Below, one piece after another: positions 1 to 8,568 of a DNA stretch of 52,868 nucleotides. The position numbers were made by a program, and so were the translations under genes. Within the stretch, counting starts at the first letter, position 1, and every line of letters starts with the position of its first letter. The stretch spans positions 264,555-317,422 of the forward strand of contig DINS01000004.1 in NCBI GenBank assembly GCA_002426015.1. Direction: 5' to 3'. The notes under the pieces were generated by a model. It did no database searches, had not been told where the DNA came from, and saw only the letters and a list, made by a program, of their open reading frames with translations. The DNA comes from Flavobacteriaceae bacterium UBA5534 (GTDB lineage: Bacteria > Bacteroidota > Bacteroidia > Flavobacteriales > Flavobacteriaceae).

Positions 1-1197
1 TTTAGCGTTAGAGCAAAAGATGCGGCAGGTAATGTTTCGGGATATAGCAATACAGTGAATGTAACTACACTTCCTAACACAACAACTGGATGTTCTGGAG
101 GGATTTCATCCTTCCCTTATTCAGAAGGTTTTGAAAACACTTTAGGAGCATGGACACAATCAACAGCTGATGATATTGATTGGACAATAGATGCTAATGG
201 AACACCATCTAGCAATACAGGACCATCAAGCGCAGCACAGGGAAGTTACTATGTATATGTTGAGGCATCAAGCCCTAACTATCCAAGTAAGCGTGCTATT
301 TTAAATTCACCTTGTTTCGATTTAAGCGCTCAAACATCTGCATCATTCAATTTCCAATACCATATGTATGGAGCGTCCGATATGGGAACAATTGCTTTAG
401 AAGCTAGTACCAACAACGGAACAAGTTGGACATCTATCTGGAATGAATCTGGCAACAAAGGCAACTCATGGCAATCGGCAAGTGTTGATTTAGCTGCTTA
501 TGTTGGAGGAACTGTTCAATTGCGTTTTAACCGAAATGTTGGAAGTACTTGGCAAGCAGATATTGCTATTGATAATGTTGGTCTAACAACTGGTGGAGGA
601 ACTGGTGGAAACTGTAATGTTGGTAATGTAACTTTGACCATTAAGTTTGATAACTATCCAGAAGAAACAGGATGGACACTTAAAAATGCTTCTGGAACAA
701 CTATTGATTCTGCATCGTATTCAACTGCAAATCCTGATGGATCGACTGTAACGAGAACATTTACAGGTTTAGCAGGTGGAGACTATACGTTCACAATTAC
801 CGATTCGTATGGAGATGGTATTTGCTGTTCTTATGGAAGTGGTTCGTATTCGTTAGTTGGTTCAACTGGAACTATAGTGTCTGGCGGAAGCTTTGGATCT
901 TCTGAAGCTGCAACTTTCTGTATCCAAACAGGAGCACGTAATGATAGTACTTTTGAAGCGACCGACACATTAGAAGATATCAAATTATATCCAAATCCAG
1001 TGAAAGGTACTATTTTAAACATTGCTTCAAGCTATAGTAATATCAGTTATGAAGTATATAATAGTATTGGACAAATGGTTGCCAAAGGGAAAGTGAATAA
1101 CGATATGATAGATGTCAGCTCATTGGATGCTGCTATATATCAAGTTCGTTTTACAACCGAAGGAGGCATCATTACTAAACGTTTTATTAAACAGTAA
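1..1197 (+). CDS. Secreted T9SS protein, 5'-truncated (FN3 end, MAM-like domain, sorting domain)
   Basis: The reading frame is open from base 1, so the gene starts upstream of the window and the ATG at 55 is internal. The first ~20 codons read like the end of a fibronectin type III domain (VRAKDAAGNVSGYSNTVNV). A MAM/jelly-roll-like domain follows (roughly visible residues 30-200, with SPCFDLS and IAIDNVGL), then a beta-rich module with GDGICCSYGSGSYSL, and a C-terminal type A T9SS sorting domain beginning YPNPVKGTILNI and ending ITKRFIKQ. Such proteins are exported by Sec, cross the outer membrane by the type IX system and are anchored or released. The catalytic part, if any, lies upstream, so substrate and function cannot be given. 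Confidence 0.88.
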   Translation, partial: FSVRAKDAAGNVSGYSNTVNVTTLPNTTTGCSGGISSFPYSEGFENTLGAWTQSTADDIDWTIDANGTPSSNTGPSSAAQGSYYVYVEASSPNYPSKRAILNSPCFDLSAQTSASFNFQYHMYGASDMGTIALEASTNNGTSWTSIWNESGNKGNSWQSASVDLAAYVGGTVQLRFNRNVGSTWQADIAIDNVGLTTGGGTGGNCNVGNVTLTIKFDNYPEETGWTLKNASGTTIDSASYSTANPDGSTVTRTFTGLAGGDYTFTITDSYGDGICCSYGSGSYSLVGSTGTIVSGGSFGSSEAATFCIQTGARNDSTFEATDTLEDIKLYPNPVKGTILNIASSYSNISYEVYNSIGQMVAKGKVNNDMIDVSSLDAAIYQVRFTTEGGIITKRFIKQ

Positions 1198-1215
1198 GGC
1201 TAATTCATTTTAAAT

Positions 1216-1251
1216 AAAAAAAAGTCCAGATGTCATGTCTGGGCTTTTTTT
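1216..1251. terminator. Bidirectional intrinsic terminator
   Basis: A 10-bp stem (1221-1230 with 1238-1247, one G-T wobble) with a 7-base loop is flanked by an A-run on the left and a T-run on the right. It lies between the convergent genes ending at 1197 and 1271 and can serve both. Confidence 0.85.
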
Positions 1252-1270
1252 GTTTTGGACTAAAACAATT

Positions 1271-1675
1271 TTACTCTTTTTTTAATGTGTAAATTGGTTT
1301 TAAAATGAGTTTGGATTTAGTCAATGAAACTATTTGCAGCGTGTCTTTAGTTAAACCTTTCCAGTTTTTATATTCCATTTCAATGACAGTGTCAGAAATA
1401 GTTTTCCAAGTACCGTAAACTATTTCATATTCAATTGGAGGAGTTCCACACCAACCAGAATTCTGTTTGCGCGTTATAGTCCTGTTTACTTTGAATTCAA
1501 TACCAGGCTTATCTTTTTTGAATTGCCGTTTGCTTTCATAAATTAGATTTCCGTTTTGATAATCTTCATATATCCATTTTTGATATAAAAATTCAGATGT
1601 TTTTGATTCAGTAATACAGAATGAGGTAAAAATCAAAGACAAACCTAATATTGCTATGTAATTTAGAATTTTCAT
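1271..1675 (-). CDS. Small exported protein, lipocalin-like in size
   Basis: 134 residues with a hydrophobic N-terminal signal segment (about residues 5-22, ending FTSFC). The mature part is beta-rich and polar, with a pattern (YGTWKTISDTVIEMEY ... KLILKPIYTL) like the small lipocalin-type proteins common in Flavobacteriaceae. The Cys at the end of the hydrophobic segment could be a lipobox Cys but the context is poor (TSFC), so lipoprotein status is uncertain. It sits just downstream of the exonuclease gene on the same strand with a 5-base gap, so it may be co-transcribed. Function unknown. Confidence 0.6.
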   Translation of the reverse strand: MKILNYIAILGLSLIFTSFCITESKTSEFLYQKWIYEDYQNGNLIYESKRQFKKDKPGIEFKVNRTITRKQNSGWCGTPPIEYEIVYGTWKTISDTVIEMEYKNWKGLTKDTLQIVSLTKSKLILKPIYTLKKE

Positions 1676-1680
1676 TTTTC

Positions 1681-2397
1681 TTAAACATGCTTAATCTCAC
1701 TCTCCTCCAAAATCGCATCACCTCGCAATCGTAAAAATATTTGAGCGACTGCAATGGTATCTTTTTCACAATAAGCGACGATGCGGTCGATGTTTTTTTC
1801 TTCATAATACACACGACACACTTCACTGCCATCGATATCGTCTTTAGGTGAAGGAATGCCCAATACATTGGTCAATAACTTTAAAGAAGTATAAGTTTTA
1901 TAATCGCCAAATTTCCATAATTCTAGAGTGTCCAAATGAGGCACTTCCCATGGTTTTTTGCCGAAGAGGTTGAGCTTGTATGGCAATTCTATATTGTGGA
2001 TGATCATACGTCTTGCAATATAAGGGAAGTCGAATTCTTTTCCATTATGAGCACACAGCAAATGTTTTGCCTGACTAAAATGAGATAACAATAAGTTCTT
2101 AAAGTCTTTTAAAATTTTAATTTCTTCACCATGAAAAGAGGTGACCCTAAAGGTTCTGACATCACCTTGAATATTGAAATACCCAACTGAAATACAAACA
2201 ATTTTTCCAAACTCTGCCCAAATGCCTGCGCGTTCATAAAAATCTTCTGCCGAAACTTCACCACGTTGGTATTGCGATTTTAGCTCCCAAAGATGTTGTT
2301 TGGTCTCGTCCAGTTCAGTAAAATGTTGCGTTTCTGGAACCGTCTCAATGTCCAGAAATAAAATGTCTTCGAGGTTGAGTTTGCTTATCATAGTCAT
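1681..2397 (-). CDS. Predicted 3'-5' exonuclease of the PolB exonuclease type
   Basis: 238 residues with the three exonuclease motifs of the DEDD superfamily: Exo I LFLDIETVP near the N-terminus, Exo II LCAHNGKEFDFPYIARR mid-protein, and Exo III YCEKDTIAVAQIFLRL near the C-terminus (YxxxD type, DEDDy). This matches the stand-alone family related to the proofreading domain of family B polymerases. No polymerase domain is attached. It would remove nucleotides from DNA 3' ends in the cytoplasm, probably in repair. Two in-frame ATGs lie two codons apart (2397 and 2391); the first is used here. The gene is in a leftward run after the serine hydrolase, 25 bases apart. Confidence 0.85.
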   Translation of the reverse strand: MTMISKLNLEDILFLDIETVPETQHFTELDETKQHLWELKSQYQRGEVSAEDFYERAGIWAEFGKIVCISVGYFNIQGDVRTFRVTSFHGEEIKILKDFKNLLLSHFSQAKHLLCAHNGKEFDFPYIARRMIIHNIELPYKLNLFGKKPWEVPHLDTLELWKFGDYKTYTSLKLLTNVLGIPSPKDDIDGSEVCRVYYEEKNIDRIVAYCEKDTIAVAQIFLRLRGDAILEESEIKHV

Positions 2398-2422
2398 TTC
2401 CAGCTAAGGCAGGAATCTTGTT

Positions 2423-3589
2423 TTAGTTATTTGATTTTTGTTGATCCATCATCTCATAAGCCTCATCAATATAAACACTAATATCCTCTGTAAATGTTGC
2501 AATGGCATCTCCAGCGCCTTTGCTATGACCGAGCCTTACTATAATGACATTATCATTAGGCTCAACAATGACGTATTGCCCAAGATGACCACGCATCATA
2601 AAAAATTGTTTTTCACCAATATTTTTAAGCCACCAACCATATCCATATTGAGGGCTTTCTGTAAAACGAGGAGTCACAGATTTGGCCACAAATGCGGAAT
2701 CTAAAATCTGTTTGCCATTCCATTTGCCATGGTCTTTGTAAAGTTTTCCAAAACGAGCAAAATCTTTAGCATTACTTGCAATACAGCAATAGGCTTTTAC
2801 CAAATCGTGTGCTTCGCTATCAACTTGCCATAATGTGGAGTTTTCGGAGCCAAGAGGTTTCCAGAAGCTTTCGGTTAAGTAATCGTATAACTTTTTGCCA
2901 GTGGCCTTTTCTATTACCATTGCCAATAGTTGCGTGTCACCACTTGCATATTTGTAAGCTGTTCCTGGCTCATTAACGACTTTTAGCCCAAGAATTACTT
3001 TTTCTAAATTATCATCAAAATAGGCTCTTGTAGTAATCGATAGTGGTGAGTAATAGGCTTCATCCCAATTGGTGCCAGAAGCCATTGACGATAAATCGCC
3101 AACGGTCATTTTTGCTGCCAAACCTTCACTAAATTCTGGAAAAAAATCGCCAACAGGTTGATCTAGACTTTTAATATATCCTTGCTCTATGGCTTTTCCC
3201 ATTAATCCAGACACATAACTTTTTGCCATGGAAAAAGAGTTGCTTTTTGAGTCTTCACCAAATCCATCATAATAGTTTTCAAACCAAATACTATCGTTTT
3301 TGATGATGACGTAAGCTATGGTTCCATTGGTTTTATTAATCTCGTTTAGCCTGTCAGTTTCTTTTGCTGAATTGTAATCTTTATGATTAGGCCATGGTTG
3401 AGGTGTTCCGTTATTGACGACTTCATTATCAAACTCTTTATAGTCTTCTAAATAGGCTGTAGTATAACCTTTTAGATAAATGGTTCTAACAGCTTTAAGT
3501 AGGTAATCGGTATCTGTAATGTATAAAGTTGCTACGATTAAAGCGACAAGAATTAGGGTCCACTTAAGGAATTTTTTGAGGAATTTCAT
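2423..3589 (-). CDS. Membrane-anchored serine hydrolase (class C beta-lactamase fold)
   Basis: 388 residues. An N-terminal membrane segment (about residues 9-25) is followed by a penicillin-binding/class C beta-lactamase-type domain. The nucleophile motif SxxK is S120-M-A-K123, the second motif is Y214-A-S216 in YKYASGDTQLL, and the third region carries GHLGQ before YVIVEPNDNVIIVRLG. The HLGQ version and the YxS motif resemble the 6-aminohexanoate-dimer hydrolase/esterase branch, not true beta-lactamases. The likely location is periplasmic, tethered to the inner membrane. The substrate cannot be predicted; peptidase, esterase or amidase activity on small amides are all possible. Confidence 0.82.
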   Translation of the reverse strand: MKFLKKFLKWTLILVALIVATLYITDTDYLLKAVRTIYLKGYTTAYLEDYKEFDNEVVNNGTPQPWPNHKDYNSAKETDRLNEINKTNGTIAYVIIKNDSIWFENYYDGFGEDSKSNSFSMAKSYVSGLMGKAIEQGYIKSLDQPVGDFFPEFSEGLAAKMTVGDLSSMASGTNWDEAYYSPLSITTRAYFDDNLEKVILGLKVVNEPGTAYKYASGDTQLLAMVIEKATGKKLYDYLTESFWKPLGSENSTLWQVDSEAHDLVKAYCCIASNAKDFARFGKLYKDHGKWNGKQILDSAFVAKSVTPRFTESPQYGYGWWLKNIGEKQFFMMRGHLGQYVIVEPNDNVIIVRLGHSKGAGDAIATFTEDISVYIDEAYEMMDQQKSNN

Positions 3590-3719
3590 TGACGTTAAAT
3601 TTAGTTGATTTAAATATAGTAAATAAATGTGTTAGCGATTGAAGTGATATCCTTTTTTGAAAAAAAAAGATAAAACGGAAAGCGCGACGGTTTTTATAGA
3701 AAACCGGAACACCCAAAAC

Positions 3720-4193
3720 CTAGAATAGTGATTGTTGTTTGTATGGGCTCTCGTGTTCTAACAACCATTGTTTGCGATGTAATCCTCCTGCATACCCTGT
3801 TAGGCTTCCGTCGCTACCAACGACTCTGTGGCAAGGCACTATAATCCAGAGTGGGTTTTTGCCATTGGCATTGGCAACTGCTCTGATGGCTTTAACATCA
3901 CCAAGTTGTTTGGAAAGCTCTAAATAAGACAATGTTTTTCCATAAGGGATGGTTTGTAGTGCATTCCAGACTTGTTTTTGAAATGTAGTCCCTTCTGGAT
4001 TAAGCTTAAGATCGAAAAGTGTCCGTTCGCCTGCAAAATATTCGTTCAGTTGTATGACACAGTCTTCTAATTCTACAGGGATGATATCAGTTTCTTTTTC
4101 TTCAGAATTTAAGACCACAACTGAAGAAATGCCTTCTTTATCACCTACGATTTTAGTGTATCCTAATGGTGATTTGATGATGCATTCTTCCAT
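3720..4193 (-). CDS. ogt: Methylated-DNA--protein-cysteine methyltransferase
   Basis: 157 residues. The active-site motif PCHRV is intact with the acceptor Cys at 121 (WIIVPCHRVVGSDGSLTGYAGG), preceded by the HTH region that inserts into DNA (FQKQVWNALQTIPYGKTLSY). It removes alkyl groups from O6-alkylguanine by a single-use transfer to its cysteine. Length and organisation match Ogt, without an AdaA domain. The start overlaps the stop of the upstream CNNM gene by one base (4193), so the two are probably translated together. Confidence 0.93.
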   Translation of the reverse strand: MEECIIKSPLGYTKIVGDKEGISSVVVLNSEEKETDIIPVELEDCVIQLNEYFAGERTLFDLKLNPEGTTFQKQVWNALQTIPYGKTLSYLELSKQLGDVKAIRAVANANGKNPLWIIVPCHRVVGSDGSLTGYAGGLHRKQWLLEHESPYKQQSLF

Positions 4194-5275
4194 TACTTTT
4201 CAGTTTTCGATTTGATGTCATCGTCAAGCATTCCCAATCGCTTGGCTCTTGCTTCCCAGTTTTGTCTTGCAAGCGATTGTAAATCGGCAACATTATCGCT
4301 TTCGTCCATGATTTCAAGGCCTAAAAGCGTTTCTATAACATCTTCCATAGTAACAAGACCACTGACAGAACCAAATTCGTCAACTACCAAAGCCATGTGG
4401 TTTTTACTATCAACAAGTTTTTCAAACAATTTTGGAATCGCAATACGTCTGCTAACAATAATGATGTCTCTTTTAATATCTGATAATGTTTTTTTACCAT
4501 TTTTAAAGGCCATTTCTTTAAACACATCATCTTTTAAGACCAATCCTGTTACGTTATCAATATGTTCTGAATACACTGGTATTCGTGATACTCGAAGGTT
4601 GGGATGTTCTAAAAAAAACTTCTCAATGGTTTGGGTTTCATTTTCGGTAATCATCATCGTACGAGGTGTCATGATGTCTTTTGCCAAAACCTCTTTAAAA
4701 TTGAGTAGATTTTTAATGACTTTACTTTCTGATTCATGAAAAACACCCTCTTCGTGAGCAATATCTGTCATAGCAATAAAGCCTTCGCGACTTAAACCAC
4801 TTACGTGTCCTTTACCTCCAATTAGTTTTGTTGTGAGCTGTAACAGCCAGAGTATTCCTGTATATTTTAAAGGAAAAATAAGAATATTGAGCGCAGTTGA
4901 TGAGAAACCAGCTAAACTTTTCCAGTAGGTAGCTCCAATGGTTTTTGGAATGATTTCTGAAAGTACCAATATTAAAAAGGTCATTATTGCAGAGACTATC
5001 ATAATAGAATTATCTCCAGTACCAAAAACTTTTTCGGCCTGTACACCAACTAAAATGGCACCAACTGTATGAGCAATGGTGTTTAGTGTAAGAATAGCAA
5101 TAAGTGGTTTGTCAACATCCTTTTTGAGTTCTTCAAGGGTTGAGGCATAGTGCATTCCTTCTTTTTTTTTGAGGTTGATAAATGTTGGTGTAACACTTAA
5201 AAGTACTGCTTCTAGAATGGAACAGAGAAAGGAAAAAAAGATAGAAATAAAAGCGTAAAATAAAAGTAGCGACAT
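4193..5275 (-). CDS. CNNM/CBS-domain membrane protein (hemolysin-family, CorC-like)
   Basis: 360 residues. The N-terminal DUF21/CNNM domain (about 1-170) has four hydrophobic segments, including the acidic IIPKTIGATYW stretch; a CBS-domain pair follows (about 195-325, MTPRTMMITE and HMALVVDEFGSVSGLVTMEDVIETLLG). It lacks the C-terminal CorC/HlyC domain found in longer members. CNNM proteins act in magnesium or other cation export at the inner membrane, with the CBS pair sensing adenine nucleotides; the older name hemolysin is misleading. Ion specificity is not visible from the sequence. Confidence 0.88.
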   Translation of the reverse strand: MSLLLFYAFISIFFSFLCSILEAVLLSVTPTFINLKKKEGMHYASTLEELKKDVDKPLIAILTLNTIAHTVGAILVGVQAEKVFGTGDNSIMIVSAIMTFLILVLSEIIPKTIGATYWKSLAGFSSTALNILIFPLKYTGILWLLQLTTKLIGGKGHVSGLSREGFIAMTDIAHEEGVFHESESKVIKNLLNFKEVLAKDIMTPRTMMITENETQTIEKFFLEHPNLRVSRIPVYSEHIDNVTGLVLKDDVFKEMAFKNGKKTLSDIKRDIIIVSRRIAIPKLFEKLVDSKNHMALVVDEFGSVSGLVTMEDVIETLLGLEIMDESDNVADLQSLARQNWEARAKRLGMLDDDIKSKTEK

Positions 5276-5370
5276 TGGATTGTTTCGTTTGATGCTAATT
5301 TACGGAATATTATAATCTTGTTAGAACAAACCTCTATGCTTTTTGAAATCTTACTGTTAAACGTAGTTTT

Positions 5371-6360
5371 TTACGAAATCAATTTCACAACGTCTTTAGC
5401 AAAATAACTTGCAATCACATCTGCTCCAGCACGTTTTATGGCTGTGATTTGCTCCATCATCACAGCATCGTGGTCTAACCAACCTTTTTCTGCTGCAGCT
5501 TTAAGCATTGCATACTCTCCAGAAACTTGATATACAGCCACAGGAACATCAACTTCGTTTTTAATTTCGCGAACAATATCTAAATAGCACAATCCTGGTT
5601 TTACCATCACGATATCTGCACCTTCATCGATATCCATTTCGGTTTCTCTGATGGCTTCAAAACGGTTGGCATAATCCATCTGATATGTTTTTTTATCCTT
5701 CGGAATGTTTTTCATATTCACAGGAGCAGAATCTAAAGCATCACGAAAAGGACCATAAAAAGCAGATGCATATTTTGCAGAATAACTCATAATTCCTGTA
5801 TCGATAAAACCTTCGTCTTCCAAAGCCTCACGAATGGTTAAAATACGTCCATCCATCATATCGCTTGGTGCTACAAAATTGGCTCCTGCTTTAGCATGTG
5901 AAACGCTCATTTCGGCTAAAATGTCTGCTGTTTCATCATTAAGGATAATGCCATTTTCTATAATACCATCGTGTCCATAAGAAGAATAAGGGTCAAGTGC
6001 TACATCAGTCATCACAAGCATATCTGGACATACATTTTTCACAGTTTTTATAGCACGTTGCATTAATCCGTTTGGGTTTAAAGCTTCAGTGCCTTTATTA
6101 TCTTTTAAATTATCTGGCACTTTTACAAAAAGTAACACCGATTTTAGACCAAGTTTCCATAGTTCTTTCACTTCTTTTTCTAGCAAGTCTAAACTATACC
6201 TGTAGTAATTAGGCATTGAAGCAATTTCTTCTTTTACACCTTTGCCTTCTACTACAAATAATGGTACTAAAAAGTCGTTTGGTGTTATGATTGTTTCTCT
6301 TACTAGCGAACGAATGGCTTCATTAGTTCTTAATCGTCTATTTCTTCTTAATGGATACAT
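5371..6360 (-). CDS. hemB: Delta-aminolevulinic acid dehydratase (porphobilinogen synthase)
   Basis: 329 residues, the usual length. It condenses two 5-aminolevulinate molecules to porphobilinogen. The two Schiff-base lysines are visible as K196 (MSYSAKYASAFYGPFRDA) and K254 (VMVKPGLCYLDI). The metal-binding stretch reads DVALDPYSSYGHDGI (about 119-133), with Asp instead of the three Cys of zinc enzymes, so it belongs to the magnesium/aspartate-rich type known from plants and many bacteria. It is the last gene of the leftward haem operon, 19 bases after hemF. Confidence 0.96.
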   Translation of the reverse strand: MYPLRRNRRLRTNEAIRSLVRETIITPNDFLVPLFVVEGKGVKEEIASMPNYYRYSLDLLEKEVKELWKLGLKSVLLFVKVPDNLKDNKGTEALNPNGLMQRAIKTVKNVCPDMLVMTDVALDPYSSYGHDGIIENGIILNDETADILAEMSVSHAKAGANFVAPSDMMDGRILTIREALEDEGFIDTGIMSYSAKYASAFYGPFRDALDSAPVNMKNIPKDKKTYQMDYANRFEAIRETEMDIDEGADIVMVKPGLCYLDIVREIKNEVDVPVAVYQVSGEYAMLKAAAEKGWLDHDAVMMEQITAIKRAGADVIASYFAKDVVKLIS

Positions 6361-6379
6361 TATGAAAATGTTTTAGTTT

Positions 6380-7288
6380 TTATTTATTAATCCAATCTTT
6401 AGGATTCTTTAATACATTTAAAAGTTTTTCTTCTTCACTTCCAGTTTCTGGTTGGTGGTCATAAACCCATTGTACATGTGGAGGTAAACTCATTAAAATA
6501 CTTTCTATTCGACCATTGGTTTTGAGTCCAAATAAAGTGCCTTTATCATGTACTAAATTAAACTCTACGTAGCGACCTCGACGAATTTCTTGCCAATCGC
6601 GTTGTGCTTCAGTAAATGGTAAAAGTTTACGTTTTTCAACAATTGGGATATAACCTTCTAAAAAGCTATTGCCAACTTCAGTTACAAAATCATACCAATT
6701 TTCCATTGTCATTTCGTTGGTAGCTTTGCAATAATCAAAAAATAATCCACCTACACCTCGTGCTTCATTACGATGTGTATTCCAGAAATACTCATCGCAT
6801 TTCTTTTTATATGTGTCATAAAATGTTGGATGATGTTTATCGCAAGCTATTTTACAAGTTTTATGGAAATGAATAGCATCTTCTTCAAACAGGTAATAAG
6901 GAGTTAAATCTTGTCCGCCTCCAAACCAACTATCTACAATTTCTCCTTGATTATTATACATTTCGAAATAGCGCCAATTTGCATGAACAGTTGTAACCAT
7001 TGGGTTTTTAGGATGCAATACTAAACTTAATCCGCAGGCAAAAAAGTTTGCATCTTTAACTCCGAAATACGCTTGCATAGTTTCTGGTAACTCGCCTTGA
7101 ACAGCAGAAATGTTTACACCTCCTTTTTCAAAAACAGTACCATTTTCAATCACTCTAGTTCTTCCGCCACCACCTTCTGGACGTGTCCAAAGGTCTTCTT
7201 TAAACCTTGCTAAACCATCAACAGCTTCAAGTTTTGATGTAATTGTATCTTGTAATTGTTGTATATATTGATAAAATTTATCCTTCAT
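6380..7288 (-). CDS. hemF: Oxygen-dependent coproporphyrinogen III oxidase
   Basis: 302 residues. It decarboxylates coproporphyrinogen III to protoporphyrinogen IX using O2 in the cytoplasm. Family hallmarks are present: GGGRTRVIENGTVFEKGGVN near the N-terminus, FACGLSLVLHPKNP, WFGGGQDLTPYYLFEEDAIHFH, RGVGGLFFDYC and the C-terminal GRYVEFNLVHDKGTLFGLKT. Only the aerobic enzyme is encoded here; no radical-SAM HemN was seen in the window. Its 5' end overlaps the acetyltransferase gene by 11 bases. Confidence 0.97.
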   Translation of the reverse strand: MKDKFYQYIQQLQDTITSKLEAVDGLARFKEDLWTRPEGGGGRTRVIENGTVFEKGGVNISAVQGELPETMQAYFGVKDANFFACGLSLVLHPKNPMVTTVHANWRYFEMYNNQGEIVDSWFGGGQDLTPYYLFEEDAIHFHKTCKIACDKHHPTFYDTYKKKCDEYFWNTHRNEARGVGGLFFDYCKATNEMTMENWYDFVTEVGNSFLEGYIPIVEKRKLLPFTEAQRDWQEIRRGRYVEFNLVHDKGTLFGLKTNGRIESILMSLPPHVQWVYDHQPETGSEEEKLLNVLKNPKDWINK

Positions 7289-7817
7289 TTCTTAATTCAT
7301 AAAGCTCCATATCTATTGGAGATTCATTAATTGGTGTAAATTCTGCTTTCAAAGTTTTTCGCCATGAGAAGCCTGATTTTTCGGCAACTTTTACACTACT
7401 ATAATTTTTTTTGTGTGCAATTATTTGAAGGTGTGTTAAACCTAAAGTATGAATTGCATATTTAGAGGTTGCTTTTACAGCCTCACTCATCCAGCCTTTA
7501 CCTTCAAATTTTTCACCTATGCAATAGGCGAACTCGCCTTGTTTTTTATCCCAATCGAGGTTTTTAAGAATAACTAATCCAGCAATATTTCGGGTGTATT
7601 TATCTTTAATTGTAAAGACAAATTCTGTGTTAGATTGCATGGCTTCAATTTTACTTATGATGTAAGATTTAGTGCTTTCTAAAGTTCTGTTTGCCGCTAA
7701 TGTTTTTGGCAAAAACCGCTTTAAACGTTCGGTATTTGATACTAATAGTTTGTTCAGATGAAGTGCATCGTCATATTGTAAGTGCTCAATATAAAATGTA
7801 TCTGAACTATACGTCAT
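7278..7817 (-). CDS. GNAT-family N-acetyltransferase (RimJ/RimL-like)
   Basis: 179 residues. The protein has the RimJ-type GNAT pattern: an N-terminal beta-alpha part, the central FAYCIGEKFEGKGWMSEAVKATSKYA stretch whose GKGWMSEA segment forms the acetyl-CoA pyrophosphate loop, and NYSSVKVAEKSGF (NxxSxxxxEKxGF) near the C-terminus. Proteins of this branch acetylate N-terminal amines of proteins or small molecules. It is embedded in the haem operon with overlaps of 11 bases on both sides, so it is translationally coupled, but nothing in its sequence ties it to haem chemistry. Confidence 0.85.
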   Translation of the reverse strand: MTYSSDTFYIEHLQYDDALHLNKLLVSNTERLKRFLPKTLAANRTLESTKSYIISKIEAMQSNTEFVFTIKDKYTRNIAGLVILKNLDWDKKQGEFAYCIGEKFEGKGWMSEAVKATSKYAIHTLGLTHLQIIAHKKNYSSVKVAEKSGFSWRKTLKAEFTPINESPIDMELYELRNEG

Positions 7818-8568
7818 AGGTTTTTAGTTTGTTTTGCTCTTTTAGCAATTCAATAGTTTCAGTTGTTGATGCTGTTACAGATAGTGGCAAGACAAGGATA
7901 ATCCCAATAACAGGAATTAATAAAAACAAGATAAATACAATACCATTTCCTATTGCCAAACCACGATGTTGTTTAACAAACTTGATACTATCACTATAAT
8001 TAAAGTGACGCTCTAATGTATAGTCCATATTTCCAAAACCAGCATAATAGCCTTGAGTTAGAATTAGTAATACGGTTGAAACAAATCCTAAAATTGGTAC
8101 AAACCCAATAATTAAAATCGGAATAGTTAATAGGATTTCCATTCCTAAATTTCTCATATTAATACGAACACCTCTCCATAATTGCTCACCAAAACTTGTT
8201 ACACGATGTTTATGATTATCAACCCCAAGAAGATGAGCCTCTATTTTTTCTGAAACAGGCGCCATAAAAGGCGCTGATAACGCCATAACGACGTGTTTAT
8301 AAACAGTGATTCCTACCAATAAGATAAGAATACCACTTAATATCTTGCTTAAAAAGAAAAAGGTTTCTTTTCCCCAATCCCAAATCCAAAGTTTTGAGAA
8401 ATAATAACCAAAATCATCAGCAAATGTATAAGCAGAAATCAGCACAAGTGCTGCAATAACCATACTAATTAAGATAGGAATTCCAAAATACTTCCAAAGA
8501 CCAAGCTCTGAAATTAGCTTTAAGCTTCCAGCGTAGGCTTTAATGCCTTTAAAAATGTCTTTAAACAT
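7807..8568 (-). CDS. EI24/CysZ-like integral membrane protein
   Basis: 253 residues with about four to five hydrophobic segments (near 30-50, 75-100, 145-175 and 205-230). The layout and motifs such as ISELGLWKYFGIPILISM and FGNMDYTLERHFNYSDSIKFVKQHRGLAIGNG match the EI24 domain family that includes the sulfate permease CysZ. In Flavobacteriaceae the family is usually unassigned. It overlaps hemE by 8 bases and the acetyltransferase gene by 11, and lies between haem enzymes. A role in moving a precursor or sulfate is conceivable but only inference. Confidence 0.8.
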   Translation of the reverse strand: MFKDIFKGIKAYAGSLKLISELGLWKYFGIPILISMVIAALVLISAYTFADDFGYYFSKLWIWDWGKETFFFLSKILSGILILLVGITVYKHVVMALSAPFMAPVSEKIEAHLLGVDNHKHRVTSFGEQLWRGVRINMRNLGMEILLTIPILIIGFVPILGFVSTVLLILTQGYYAGFGNMDYTLERHFNYSDSIKFVKQHRGLAIGNGIVFILFLLIPVIGIILVLPLSVTASTTETIELLKEQNKLKTYDV

